Assembly: GCA_016802295.1 (NCBI GenBank)
Contig: JAESIW010000138.1
Coordinates: 381,904-445,903, forward strand
Direction of reading: 5' to 3'
Length of the DNA stretch: 64,000 nt
From: Brachionus rotundiformis
Taxonomy: Eukaryota > Rotifera > Eurotatoria > Ploima > Brachionidae
A program made the translations under genes and the position numbers. Below the pieces are notes generated by a model. It was not told where the DNA came from. It searched no databases and saw only the letters and a list, made by a program, of their open reading frames with translations. Every line of letters begins with the position of its first letter. Position 1 is the stretch's first letter. Positions 12,251 to 23,599 of this stretch are shown in pieces.

Positions 12251-14178
12251 GGCGTTCGAATGCAATGCTCAAATCTAAAATTCATTTACAAATCAATATT
12301 TATACTCATTGATAACTATTTATTTAAAAGAAAAAAGGTCAATACAATTTATCTATATTCATATGTTTTATCATAAGTAAAATAAATAGAAGAAAACCGC
12401 GTTTTTTATAGGAAAAAAAACATAAATTTATGAAAGACTTTAGACAATTGATAAAATCTATTTGAATGAAACAAGTATGAGTAGATTAGATAATGTATCA
12501 AAAATATAAACAATGGTTATAATAATGATGGTTGGTGAAAGTTTGCCAATTGCAATATTGCGTTAGAGTAGGTGTGTTTTTGGAAGCTTAGTTTCTTTCG
12601 TAAGAGAAAAAATTGAACAAATCTTTTCTCCAAACAAGTTCAACCCTTTTTATATGAGATTTTCAAAAAATAAAATTTCAAATAATGGAATGATTTTTTA
12701 TTTTCATAAATTTAAATAATAGAGTGACGCCGCTCACTTTATTATTGTTGCCATACATAAATCCAATGTTAGTTGTATACATTTCAGGGCTCAGAATCAA
12801 ATTTTAAACAAATTATTTAACCAGCCAATTCGTTTATATTGCTTCGACTAAACGTGAATTTTAGATGCTAATTATATAATTTATTCTAAGTTATATAATA
12901 CTCTATTGATAAGATTGACTGTGATATCTAGGCATCATATATATGTGTATGTATGTTTATAAGAAAAAAATATATATATTTATATATCAAAGTGTCTACA
13001 TAAAAAAAAAATTTGGCTAGTAAATAATTTTTTAGGTTATCGTGAATATTCGGCTGCTAAAATTCGTATTTTTATCTATATATTTTTCAAAAAGTCCTGA
13101 CTCATGATCAACAAGTTTTAGATTTAAAATATTATATAATTAAAACAAACAAATAAACTATAAAGAGCTTAATAAAATTCTTTTTTGTATGCTATTTGAC
13201 ACAAATATTTAACTTGAATTAATATCTAGCTACTTTTACAGATAAATAAACATTTTAATAATTAAAATCAATTAATTTTAAACTTGATTCAGCTTTGGAT
13301 CAAGGTATTATTTAATTTTATATCTCAAAAAAGTAATATAAATTTAATTTTAAAGCTAGTTAATTTATTAGATAAGACGCTAGGGATCAGTGTTATGAGT
13401 GGAAAATATTTAGTTTAGGAGTCTAATTTAAAAGAAATTGCGTTAGAAAATAAGCATATTTTTTAGGAAAATACGAATTTAATTTTTTATTGCGTTTATA
13501 TTTATTATTAAAATAATTTCGAAATTTTTATTTAATAAATTTGTTACAGAAATTTTTAAAATATATTTTGGTTGCTCTAAATTCAATTTTTTTTTAAATA
13601 AATAAATTTAAATCATCAATCAAATTAATCAATTAGAGATCGAAACCTTTGAAAAAAAAGCTAATTTTTTAAACTGGTTTGTGTCAAGAGATCCTAGAAA
13701 AGCTTTTAAACACAATTTAATCTCAGACAAGTTGGATCTTGGCTCGGTAAAATGAATTCAAAAAATTTCATAAACAAAAGGATTAAGGTTGAATGGTTAC
13801 TAACCAAATCTTCTATGAACTATTTGAAAATCTAAAAAAATGCAATTAATTTCATAAGAGCTAGATTTTTTAATTTATAAACCAAAATTTAGAAACTCCA
13901 TATGTAAATTTTTTACTTATGCAATTTAAAAGTAGACTTTGGAGGAATTTTAAATATAAAATTTAATCAAGTTCTTGATAGGTTTAACGCTAGTCAATAG
14001 AGAATTTAGATCAAATCTTACAATTTATAAAAGCCTTAAGCGATTAAATAACACTGAATACAATATTTTGGCAAAAAATATAAAATAAATAAAAAAATAT
14101 TTTTTTTCTAAATATTTTATAATTAGTTTATAAATGAATTTTATCTACTGTTTTTAATTTTTTTATTCTTTATTACCA
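12251..14178. other. Intergenic, no gene seen
   Basis: This AT-rich region lies between two divergently transcribed genes, so it should hold both promoters. An acceptor-like TTTTAG (minus strand, about 12275) sits just upstream of the left gene's start. A short TA/TG simple-sequence patch lies near 12940-12985. I could not pick out a convincing core promoter. Confidence 0.5.
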
Positions 14179-15204
14179 ATGAATTCGCATACTTTTCTGG
14201 TACTTCTAGTATTTGGATTTGTTTTTATCTGTTTTATTCTGACATCTACTCTGATCTCACTTTTAGTACTATCAAACAGATCAAGAAATGATAAAATACA
14301 TCTTATTAATCGATTTTCGGATATTAAAGATAACACACTTTTAGCTGGATTGATAGAAAAAGCTCAATTAGAAAGAATAAACCGACCCATAGGACAAAAT
14401 TTTAGTCAATGTTCAAACAGAAGTCATTTTTCGCGTATTTTAAATGGTCACAAAGCTTCTCCTCACATGTATCCATGGATTGTGTCACTTCGACTTTTTA
14501 AAAATCAAAATCTTTATGACCACTTTTGTGCCGGAGTTTTGTTGTCTGAAAAAATTGTCATTACGGCAGCTCATTGTTTAATTAATAAAAAGCCTACTGA
14601 AATACTCGCAGTATTTGGTCTTTATTATCGGGCAGATTTATCTGACTCTGTCATAAATAATACATACCAAATATCAAATTTTATTATACATGAAAATAAT
14701 ACACAAAACGACATAGCAATTTTGATTATATCAAAATCAGTGATTTTTAAAGATAATGTAGCACCTATTTGTTTATCCAATGAATACAGTATTGGAGAGT
14801 TTTTTGGACGTCAAGTCAATGTTATCGGATGGGGACTGAGAGTATCTAATAAGCCTTCAGAAGCTCTACAACAAACTAAGCTTACCTTATTGAACAATAG
14901 TGACCCAAGGTGTCGAATTGATTTAAAAGAAACAGCTAAAAAGTCACTTATTTGTGCATTGCAAACTGAAAAAAACAAAAATCCAAATGATTCTAGCAAA
15001 TTGTCTACAATTTGTAGCGGTGATTCCGGCGGACCATTATTTGTTTATCATAATGGAAAGTGGTTACTTTTAGGAATCGTATCATTTGTACAAACTTATT
15101 TGTCCAGTGAAAACAAAGAATATCTTTGTGATCCTAGATTAGCTTCATTTTATACAAATGTTATTTTTTATTATAATTGGCTTAATAAATATTTTAGCTA
15201 TTAA
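14179..15204 (+). CDS. Type II membrane-anchored S1 (trypsin-fold) serine protease
   Basis: This is a single 341-aa open frame without introns. Residues 6-32 form a strong hydrophobic segment near the N-terminus, acting as a signal anchor or uncleaved signal. A propeptide of about 50 residues leads to the activation site R86-ILNG (R-IVGG in the family). The catalytic triad is complete: His132 in TAAHC, Asp178 in NDIAIL and Ser283 in GDSGGP. The WGW-type GWG motif (residues 217-219) and the C-terminal helix are present. The residue in the position of chymotrypsin 189, six before the catalytic serine, is Thr277 rather than Asp, so classical trypsin cleavage after Arg/Lys is not expected. The stretch that normally forms the 214-226 pocket wall is also divergent. 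Cys78 may tether the propeptide to the catalytic chain, as in other membrane serine proteases. Substrate is unknown. Confidence 0.92.
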   Translation: MNSHTFLVLLVFGFVFICFILTSTLISLLVLSNRSRNDKIHLINRFSDIKDNTLLAGLIEKAQLERINRPIGQNFSQCSNRSHFSRILNGHKASPHMYPWIVSLRLFKNQNLYDHFCAGVLLSEKIVITAAHCLINKKPTEILAVFGLYYRADLSDSVINNTYQISNFIIHENNTQNDIAILIISKSVIFKDNVAPICLSNEYSIGEFFGRQVNVIGWGLRVSNKPSEALQQTKLTLLNNSDPRCRIDLKETAKKSLICALQTEKNKNPNDSSKLSTICSGDSGGPLFVYHNGKWLLLGIVSFVQTYLSSENKEYLCDPRLASFYTNVIFYYNWLNKYFSY

Positions 15205-15794
15205 ATACTAAATTCAATTTAAATAATATTAATTATAATTAAAAATATTATTTAATTCTTTTATTTAGCTTTTTAATTGAATAAGTTAGGACAATATTGA
15301 AAAGTTTATGTTTTTTTACTATTTCATTTTTAATTGTAGAAGATCAAAAGATGGTCGATTGTAGCATAAAAATAAATTATTTGAATATTATCACTATTCA
15401 AATATTTATTAAATAATTAAGAAAATTGATTTTTTTAACTTGAGTTTTCTTATAAAATTACAAAATTAATTAAAAAGGAAAATTATTTTTTTTTTAAATA
15501 ATAGCTATATTATTAATTGTGTTAATATAATTTTATTTGAAATTTATTTCAATTGATACTCAATTTGTGAACTTGGTGAACAATTTATGATGCTTTTTCG
15601 GACAATATTGACCTGTTACCCCGAATTGTATTCATGTTAAGGATGCTCTTGTTTGAATGTTTTTAACATTTAATTTGGTCGTCCATATGCAGAATATATT
15701 TGATTTTCTTTGTATTCTAAATTTGACAAACCGGTCTATCTCTCCATTAGGAGGCTATTTGCATATAACTAGAAATAAAATGATGTAAACGCTA
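15205..15794. other. Intergenic, no gene seen
   Basis: AT-rich spacer between the protease stop and the retroelement relic. Nothing further is supported. Confidence 0.5.
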
Positions 15795-16990
15795 AAAACA
15801 ACCAACTTAAAAGCAGAAGCTGGTTTCGATCTAATATCCAAAAAGGTATGTAAAAATCTTCCATTTCCGAAACTTGATCAGATACACAAGATATTCAACG
15901 CCTCTATAAATCTTGATACCTGATCAAGATACCTCAAATTTGGAAAAAATCAAACAATCCAAAATTTTCATGATTCATAAAAAAATAAACCTCCAGATAG
16001 AATTGGCAATCCAAAAGTACCCAAGATCACTTATTGGGATTATCCCAAAATTAAAAGAACACAATCTTGATACAGTATTTCTCCGATCGATTGTAAACTT
16101 TCTAATAAACCTTTCTAAATAGTCAAACTTCAAAAACAAGTCTATTAAATGTGGAGTCTTTCAGGGAAGTTGCCTATCCCCAACTATCTTTACACTATTT
16201 TTTAGCGATATAGCTAAAAGTATTCCTCCTGATGTTAAAATAGCCTTGTTCACAGATGACCTCTATATTTTGGCATCTAATGCCAATAAAAAAGAAATTC
16301 AAATAATTCTGTAAAAGGCAGTGAATAAAATCATCGAAATGGGGATTTATAATTAACGAAAAGAAAACTTGCTGAACTACATTTACCAAAGCTGGTCTTC
16401 GAAGAGACTATGAGAAAACATATGGAATGAAAATAAAAATTGGAAACTCGCATATCCCTCTTCCAACATTCCTTGATATTAAATTAGATCCCAAAATCAA
16501 TTTCAAAGAACATTTGAAAATTATCAACTCGAAACAAATTTCCAAAATAAATTTAGTCAGAAAAATTATAAGTTTTAAATGGGGATCCTCTTTTAAAATA
16601 AACATAATATTTTATATGTCACTCATAAGGTCATTATTCGACTACTGTTTTATTATACTACAATCAAATACCCAAAAGATAAAAGCCGAAATTCAAAAAA
16701 TTCAAAATCGAGTCTTGGGAATCATCAAATATTTTCCCTTAAAGACAAGTATCAAGACAATCCACAAAGAGCTAAGAATCAACCTGATCGATGACAAATA
16801 AAAAAATATTTTTTTACAATTTAAAGTATAAAACACCCTTTGATTCAATCATAATCACTCAACTCTTAGTAGAAACTTAACTTTATCATGTATTTATGAT
16901 ATAAATATTAATTTTTCTACTCTAAATATACACATTTTACTGAGCAAATTTTCTTTTAATCATATCTCAAACATGTGGGCTGAAAAGAAG
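15795..16990 (+). pseudogene. Degenerate non-LTR retrotransposon reverse transcriptase
   Basis: Read across frames, this region keeps the order of a LINE-type reverse transcriptase. A finger segment at about 15800 reads AGFDLISKKVCKNLPF, followed by IPQIWKKSN at about 15930. A palm segment reads VFQGSCLSPTIF. The catalytic box reads LFTDDLYI at about 16245, where F-A-D-D is expected, so Ala is already replaced by Thr. The thumb and connection region is in the open frame 16427-16801 (IRSLFDYCF, then IQNRVLGIIKYFP). At least three stops or frame changes separate these pieces, including stops after LDT, after NFLINLSK and after IQIIL. No endonuclease domain or poly(A)-tailed end was found. The element is dead. 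It is probably 5' truncated, and its downstream flank shares sequence with the nuclear receptor intron. Confidence 0.85.
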
Positions 16991-17055
16991 GCTTCGCCAT
17001 TCGGGACTCTCCTGGAAAAACTTTTTCTAGATTATTTTTTAAATAAAAAAAATAA
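16977..17055 (+). repeat. Repeat block A, also present inverted at 21432-21511
   Basis: About 75 nt starting GGGCTGAAAA and including CCATTCG and CCTGGAAAA match the reverse complement of 21432-21511, at roughly four bases in five by eye. The block follows the reverse transcriptase relic directly and is probably the 3' end of that retroelement family. Confidence 0.6.
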
Positions 17056-17243
17056 ATTGATAAACCGGAAGAAGAAGATAGAATTAAAATAGACCTAAAA
17101 GTACACAGATTACCAGGGTTCATAATTTTTGAAAACTAAATCTTTAAACTTTAATTTCGTTGACATTTCTAGATTGAAATGGCTGAAAATTTGAGTTCGG
17201 AAACAATTTTTTTAGCTTTTAGAACTAATATTTGTCTTATTTA

Positions 17244-17314
17244 ATTGATAAGCAAATATCAAAATAAAAAATTTATTTTGTGGTCATATTTTTTTGAATT
17301 GTTATCAACAGAAT
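17244..17314 (+). repeat. Dispersed repeat, copy 1
   Basis: A 23-nt string (TTGATAAGCAAATATCAAAA and three more bases) and a second string TTATCAACAGAAT occur here in order. The same two strings occur at 21108-21161 with a different spacing (34 versus 18 nt). This points to two diverged copies of one mobile sequence. Confidence 0.6.
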
Positions 17315-17424
17315 ATAATTAAATAAAAAATTTTTAAGATTTAATAAATATTAAACTCAGAACTATTAGAAATTATAATATTAAATGCATTTTTTTGACA
17401 GTATATGGTTGTATGGTGGAAACA

Positions 17425-17830
17425 CGGTCAAACCGAACTTCTAAGTGTATTAAGGAACATCTTTAGCATTTGGATGCCAAGCAAGACCTTTATCACAACA
17501 GGCAATAGCTATCACATCTTTACAAATATAATTTTTTTCCAGAGTGGACAAGTACAAGAACTTATTTTCCAATCTCCAAGATCCATAAATATTTTCCATA
17601 TTTGTGTAACAGATAGTTAGTTACTGTTGTTGAATTGAAAATTTTCTTATAATTCTTTATATCATCCTTGTCCAGTTGCTTTTTTGTAGATAAACGTGAT
17701 TGATTATAATAATTTAAGCCAGATTCAAAGTTTTTTTTCGGAATTTTGACATTTTGATGGGCTAAGTGCCAAGCTTTTTTCCAAGTTTTTAGGTTTGGCT
17801 CAACTGAATTATCTTTTTATTTTGATTATT
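17425..17830 (-). pseudogene. MULE-type transposase remnant with SWIM zinc finger
   Basis: On the minus strand from 17825 an open stretch of about 80 codons contains NLKTWKKAWHLAHQNVKIP and KQLDKDDIKNYKKIFNST. After a frame change it runs into SSCTCPLWKK and, one base further shifted in a run of A, NYICKDVIAIA and GLAWHPNAKDVPL. The C-x-C...C-K-x spacing is the SWIM zinc finger that ends MULE-family transposases and related proteins. The expected final histidine is Asp here (CKD instead of CKH), and stops follow. The catalytic core that would lie upstream is not visible. I read this as a dead C-terminal fragment. Confidence 0.7.
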
Positions 17831-18637
17831 ATTTTTTATAAACTAAAAGAAACTTAGATAATGAATTTTTGTATGATCAAAATACAAGTGTAATTAATAT
17901 ATATAATAAATTTTTTTTTTGATTTTTTTAAAAGAGTTAAATTAATATTCAAATATAATCATTTATAATTAACTAGTTGCTAAACTCATATGGAATCAAC
18001 TCGAATTAAAATTTGTTTTGGAAATTATTTTGGTTATAGTACAATAATAATAAATTTTAACCTTTTTTAATAAAAACAGTTTATAATAAACTTTTTACTA
18101 AATTTCCAAATTATATTTTTGTACATTTATTATTATAGTATTAAATAAATTAATTAAAATTTGTTTGTAATAGATAAACCATTTATATTTTTAGGAATAT
18201 AATAACCCAAATGAGACTGACTAGGTATTTTTCATTTATATTTATTGGAATGCTAACAACATTTTTTTTTTACTAAAAAAATTACTAAAATAAATTTTTA
18301 ATACTTTGAAAATATTAAAAATTTTATGCTTGTCATTTAATTAACCACAATAGATTTTAATTTTATATATAGATGATATATTATCCACTTTTAAAAAGAT
18401 ATAGGTCCAATTTGATACAACGAAATTAAAATCATTTATTAAAAATTAAAAGTTTTAGATAAAAGTTTATGTTTAAACAGTCTGAATAAGCTTATTATCT
18501 ATTATAATCCATTACTCATTTAAATCTGATATATCTTTTACACAATATATTTTAAATTCTTTTTGACATTTTCAAAAATAGAACCTGAAATTTTCTTAAT
18601 GAATAAAAATTTTCATTAGTGATCATACTATATAAAA
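17831..18637. other. Intergenic, no gene seen
   Basis: AT-rich spacer between transposon relics. Positions 18630-18637 (ATATAAAA) are the probable left target-site duplication of the element that follows. Confidence 0.5.
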
Positions 18638-19289
18638 GGGTGTGCCTAACCACCGCACATTCAAAAAATTCGGTCGCACAATTTTTTTTTAAATAGACAT
18701 TTACTGAACAACGCACTAAAAACTTGCTACCGCACATTTTTGAAATAATTTCAACGCACATGTACTAACATTATATTAAAATTTCGAACGCACATTTGGA
18801 AAAAAAATCTGTTTATTTAAAATTTTAAAAAAATGAATTTAAGGACTATAGTAGCTAAAAGCTATTTACTCAAAAGGAAATATAACAAAACCCAAAAAGC
18901 CAAAAGAAAAAAGAGGGAGAATGGAACTAAATGACATTGACGAAGATTTAAAGGGTAATTAAATAGGCTCAAAAAAAAGCTAAAAAAGCCTTAATAAGAG
19001 ATTAATTAAAAAATTATTATTTCAAACTTTTGTAATCTTTATTTAAATATTAAAAAAAAAACTATTTAACTTTACACTTTATAAACTTTCATTTATTTTA
19101 ATAAATATTTAAACACATAATTTTTTCGATTCAATTATTTTTGTGAGTTTACATATAAATGTGCGTTAAAATTTAGGGCACATTTAAGTGCGTTAGAAAG
19201 ATGTGCGTTAATAAGTTGGTGTTTGTTAAAAAAAACAACATGTTTGTTAATAAGTTTTGTATGTGCGGTAAAAAAATAAATGTGCGCCC
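18638..19289. mobile_element. 652-bp non-autonomous DNA transposon with inverted subterminal CGCACAT arrays
   Basis: The left end starts GGGTGTGCC and carries six copies of CGCACAT or close variants in one orientation (at 18654, 18675, 18712, 18731, 18755 and 18789). The right end ends GTGCGCCC and carries five copies in the opposite orientation (at 19159, 19187, 19201, 19261 and 19280). The flanks are ATATAAAA on the left (18630-18637) and ATATAACA on the right (19290-19297), an 8-bp duplication with one mismatch. An 8-bp duplication with subterminal binding-site arrays fits hAT or Zisupton/KDZ-type elements. The core is AT-rich and has only a short open stretch beginning MNLRTIVAKSYLLKRK (from about 18833), so the copy cannot move by itself. 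Confidence 0.75.
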
Positions 19290-19297
19290 ATATAACA

Positions 19298-20880
19298 AAT
19301 CCCTATATACAATGCCTCTCTGGTCTTGGAGATAAATAAACAAGAGCGAATATTTAACAAATCAACAGAATCCAAATAAGCTTGTAACCAAAGAAGAAGA
19401 CCAAGAAAATGTTTGATAAAAGAATTGTACATTGTGCAAAACTTTCTTTACGAATAGATCTTAATACTAGAAAGGCCGGCTGTTTAATTACAAAAATTTT
19501 TAATTAATTGAAAAAATTTAAGTATTACAAGTTGATTTTAAGTTTCTTTTAGTAATTTTTGATAATTTTATTTCTTTGGGATAATATTCAAGTTTAAATT
19601 TTTAAAAGGATTTTAAGAACCCTTCGAGCTTTCTAGTGTTAAAAAGATGATCCCGATATGAAAAACTTATAAAAGAGCATCAATGATCAAATAACTTGAA
19701 ATAATTTTATTTATTTAATTCTTTTATTATCTATTAAAATAAAAATATGCATTTTGTCTAATAAATTTCATTTTTAAAACTAGAACCAACAATTTCCATT
19801 AATGACCATACAAATAATAAATAAATAGCCATCTATTGCTGTGAATATAACAAAAGTAGCAAGACCTTTTATTAAAAGTGTATTTGTATTCAATTAGAGT
19901 GTCATCAATTTGTGTTATCTCATTAGTTCATTTTGTGATTAAACTAAAAGGCACTTAAAATCTTGAAACACATAAACACCATCTACCCTAAGCGCAGACA
20001 AATGATCATTAATTTAATACACCAATCGAAAAAATATATCTTTATTTAAGTATCATAAAGCTTATTGATTGTCAATTAAAATTAAAACTCAGGCAATGGT
20101 GCAACTTGTTTGAAGCAAAGTATTCTGATGCTGGCAAACACTATCATTTTAATAAGCACTATTTGCTTTTAAGTGCTTTTTTTCATTAACAGTGCTGGTG
20201 CCTCGGGGCCTATTGTACATTATTGGATTTTTGGTAATTTCGGGAATCAAAAATCAGTGCTATCTGTCGCTGAAATCAATTAATAAAGCGTATGTTTGAT
20301 CAGACACTTGTTAAAATGAGACTTAAAATAAAGAAAAACAAGTCTTAAGTGGAGAGAGCGGGATTAAGCAACATACACAGTATCGTGTCTTAATTGATTA
20401 ATATTTTATCCCGAAAATAATAATTATTTTCAGGTATTTGAACTAATCAGCCAATAAATTTTGATAATTTATCACGATATTGATCTTTTTTTCTTTACAT
20501 TTATTGCAGCTGATTTGAATAAGACCTTAAAAGATTAAAAGTAGATATTAGCATTATTTGTTATTGTGTCGATTAATAAAATATATTTTTATCTCTTCTA
20601 GTATAATTTATTTGAATTTTTTGTTGGCCACCTTTCTTAAACAAACTCGTTTTTATTGGTCTATCAATTATAATAAAGCTAAATTTTCAATTTATTGATT
20701 TTTGTCTATTATAATAATTAGTCTATACCCAATTAGAATTAATTTTGTCACTGATTTATAAATGATTGGCTTGTTTTTATATTGTCAGATAACAATCGTT
20801 ATTTCCCTTTAGACTGGCAGAAAATTAGAAAATTATTTAGTTAATTTTTGAACCCTATTTTGGAAATATACAAAATCAGT
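19298..20880. other. Intergenic, upstream of the nuclear receptor
   Basis: This is AT-rich sequence with slightly GC-richer patches around 20100-20230 (GTGCTGGTGCCTCGGGGCC). They could be regulatory, but no motif is clear. It should contain the nuclear receptor promoter. Confidence 0.45.
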
Positions 20881-23599
20881 ATGAAAGGTATATTTATGTA
20901 ATGTGGTCGGCGCCATTTTATCTTTGGTAAACTTAGGTGACAGATTATTGGACATTGCTTGCAAGGTTTGTGGAGACAAGTCCTCTGGAAAGCATTACGG
21001 AATTTATAGCTGTGACGGTAGGTCATTCTTTTTTCCTTTTAATATCTTTTTAGCCAAGGATTTCAATAAAAATGGTCTCAAGATTTGTAAACTCTTTCTT
21101 TTTATAGTTGATAAGCAAATATCAAAATAAGTTTTTTTTTTAAGATTTTTATCAACAGAATTAAAATTTACTAAAAGAAAATATAATAACCTTTTTGTAA
21201 ATCTTTTATTTTATTCCAAAAATGTACCAAGGCTTTAACTTGTCAAATTTACTTCATCAATTGTGACGGCTTCTTGTCTGAATTAGTCATTTTATTTTTA
21301 ATTTTTATTAATTTTGCTAATTATATTTTGTTAAGAAACGATAAATTTAAAAAAAAAGATTTTTTTATCATTTATAAAAACTTAAAATTAATATATTTCA
21401 TAGAACATAACAATCTTTAATTATTATAAGGTAGTCTATTTTTTATTTCAAAAATGGTCTAGGGAAATTTTCCAGGGCAGCTTCGAATGGTGGCGCCTAA
21501 TTTTCAGCCCTCCTTTTTGAATTTCTAATATGTATATAGATTTAAATAAAAAGAAAATATCATTAAAATATTACAAAAAATATAGTTTTTAGAATTAGAT
21601 GAAGTACACTATAATTGTAGTGATTTGACAGAGTGTCTTTTTAATAAAAATTATTATAAGAAGATATCTAAATCATATTCAAAAAAATATAAACCTCTTT
21701 AACTTCTGCTTTGTATCTTTTCTTTACCACTCTGAAATAATAATAAAAATAAATCTCAAATGATAGCTTTTTTACCCTAAAAAAATATTTTGATTTCTAT
21801 TTAAATTAATTTTTAGGCTGTTCTGGATTTTTCAAAAGAAGTATTCACAAGAATCGTGAATATGTATGTAAAGCTACAAGCGAATTGAAAGGCAAATGCC
21901 CAATTGACAAGACTCACCGTAATCAGTGTAGAGCATGTAGATTGCAAAAATGCTTTCAAGTTAATATGAACAAAGACGGTAAGCGGTTTATCTAATTATC
22001 AGGCTTTTTTAGGGTCCAGGGAATCGTGTTTTTTAAAATTCCTAAGGACAGATTATGTGTTAACTAGGATATTTTATTAATTAATTGAGAAAGTATAAAT
22101 ATGTCTCTGAAATCATTTTTTAACAAATATTCAAAACAAAAATAGCTACAAAGCCAAGAAGAAAAAAATACAAAAGATTATATTAATTTAATTTAATGCT
22201 TGATTTATAATCTTAAAATTTAACTTGAATCCAATCATGCTTAAATTACTTAGCTGACGTTTTCTTATTCTTTTTTAAATTTAGCGGTCCAACATGAGAG
22301 AGGACCCAGAAAAATAAAACAAAAAGCGTTTTATGAGTTTACGTTTAACAAAAATGATTTAACGTCATCATCACCGTCATCTAGTTGTTCATTCCGGTCG
22401 GTTTCACCCAAAAGCTCGCCACCGGTAATAAAACAATCCGGCTGGCCTTTGACCATAAACCCGCAGTGTTTGTACATGCCATACTCACCCTATTTTGTTC
22501 ACCAAGAAACTCAAAAGCACCAACTCTTCAAAGTATTCAACAATTACACAATACCATTTTCAACAATTCAGACAGAATCTAAGACACCTTTAGCTAAAAG
22601 ATTCAAAGCCGAAACCATTGATAAATTAGCAACTACAAATTGGCACTCTAAGTATCTCCAACCTGAGGCATACAATTTAGCTAGTCTATACACCAATGTT
22701 TATTCCAAACCAACTTTTCCCAATGTAGATAGTCTAAGAAATAGTGATTATCCAGGCCGAGAGTGTCAAAATCAGTCTGCAAATATCGGAGGAAATATTG
22801 TAAAAAGATAAAATTTACAAAATAAAATGTTAAATTTGATTGTATTTTTTTTAGTTGAATATTCAAGAATCTGGAGCAAGAATTCTATTTTTGATAATAA
22901 ATTGGACAAAATCTATTTTCCAGTCTAAGGACGTGTCTCAAACTGACCAAGTATTTGGCTTCAAATTAAAGTCTTATTTTTTGTTAAATTAAATTTTTGA
23001 AAGCTGCATTTGATTGAGAAAAACTGGAAAGATTTATTTGTAATTAAGTTGATTCAGTGGTCAGTACCAATACATTTATTAAGAGACCAAGACTTGACTT
23101 CAATATTTGAAGTCATTTTGGAACAAGATAAGCATTTGAATAAATTGGACGAGTCTAAATGTATGGAAAATTTCAGTATGGTAAAATATTATTATACAGT
23201 AATTAATAAATTAGCATTGGAGACAAATCATTATGAGCTTTTGAAAATTTTGCTTTTGCTGAGAACAGGTAAAAGTTAAAAAAAAATTAATTTATTTTAT
23301 TTTTATTTTTGACAAGTAGATAGTGATATGACTTTGGAAAATGAAGAAAAAATACAATTTCTAAAAAAAAGTAATTTCAAATGTAAAAATATTTAAATTA
23401 ATTTTTAAAAAATTTTCAAGATATTATGAAAGAAAAATTGGAACAAATCGATCCGAATAAATTGGCATTGATTGCCCAGATTTTGGACGAAATACACAAA
23501 AACATTCAAGAAAAAACATTGGAATTAATTTTTTTCAAATATTCAATCGGAGATTCTTGTATAAAAAAAATCCTCTGTGAACTTTATTCTAATTCATAA
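20881..23599 (+). CDS. dsf: NR2E-class nuclear receptor, dissatisfaction-like (452 aa, 8 exons)
   Basis: Exons: 20881-20887, 20937-21017, 21817-21978, 22285-22799, 22855-22950, 23004-23268, 23317-23370 and 23421-23599. All phases close. The first exon is only ATG AAA G, which supplies the glycine of GDRLLDIACKVCGD. The DNA-binding domain (about residues 11-85) has all eight zinc cysteines and the P-box CDGCSGFFKRS. It is followed by NKDAVQHERGPRK, a signature of the tailless/PNR/dsf group. The opening GDRLLD and LKGKCP in the second finger are closest to dissatisfaction (NR2E4) as I remember it. A poorly conserved hinge of about 170 residues follows. The ligand-binding domain starts at QESGARILFLIINWTKS and closes with the AF-2 helix KKILCELYSNS. 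It should act in the nucleus, probably as a repressor of neural or sensory genes (known for the family). Intron 2 (799 nt) holds repeats. Confidence 0.88.
21108..21161 (+). repeat. Dispersed repeat, copy 2, in nuclear receptor intron 2
   Basis: This copy shares the 23-nt string and the TTATCAACAGAAT string with 17244-17314, in the same orientation and with 16 nt less between them. Confidence 0.6.
21432..21511 (-). repeat. Repeat block A, inverted copy in nuclear receptor intron 2
   Basis: The reverse complement begins GGGCTGAAAATTAGGCGCC and aligns with 16977-17055, the tail of the reverse transcriptase relic. It is probably a 5'-truncated insertion of the same retroelement family, in antisense to the receptor gene. 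Confidence 0.6.
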
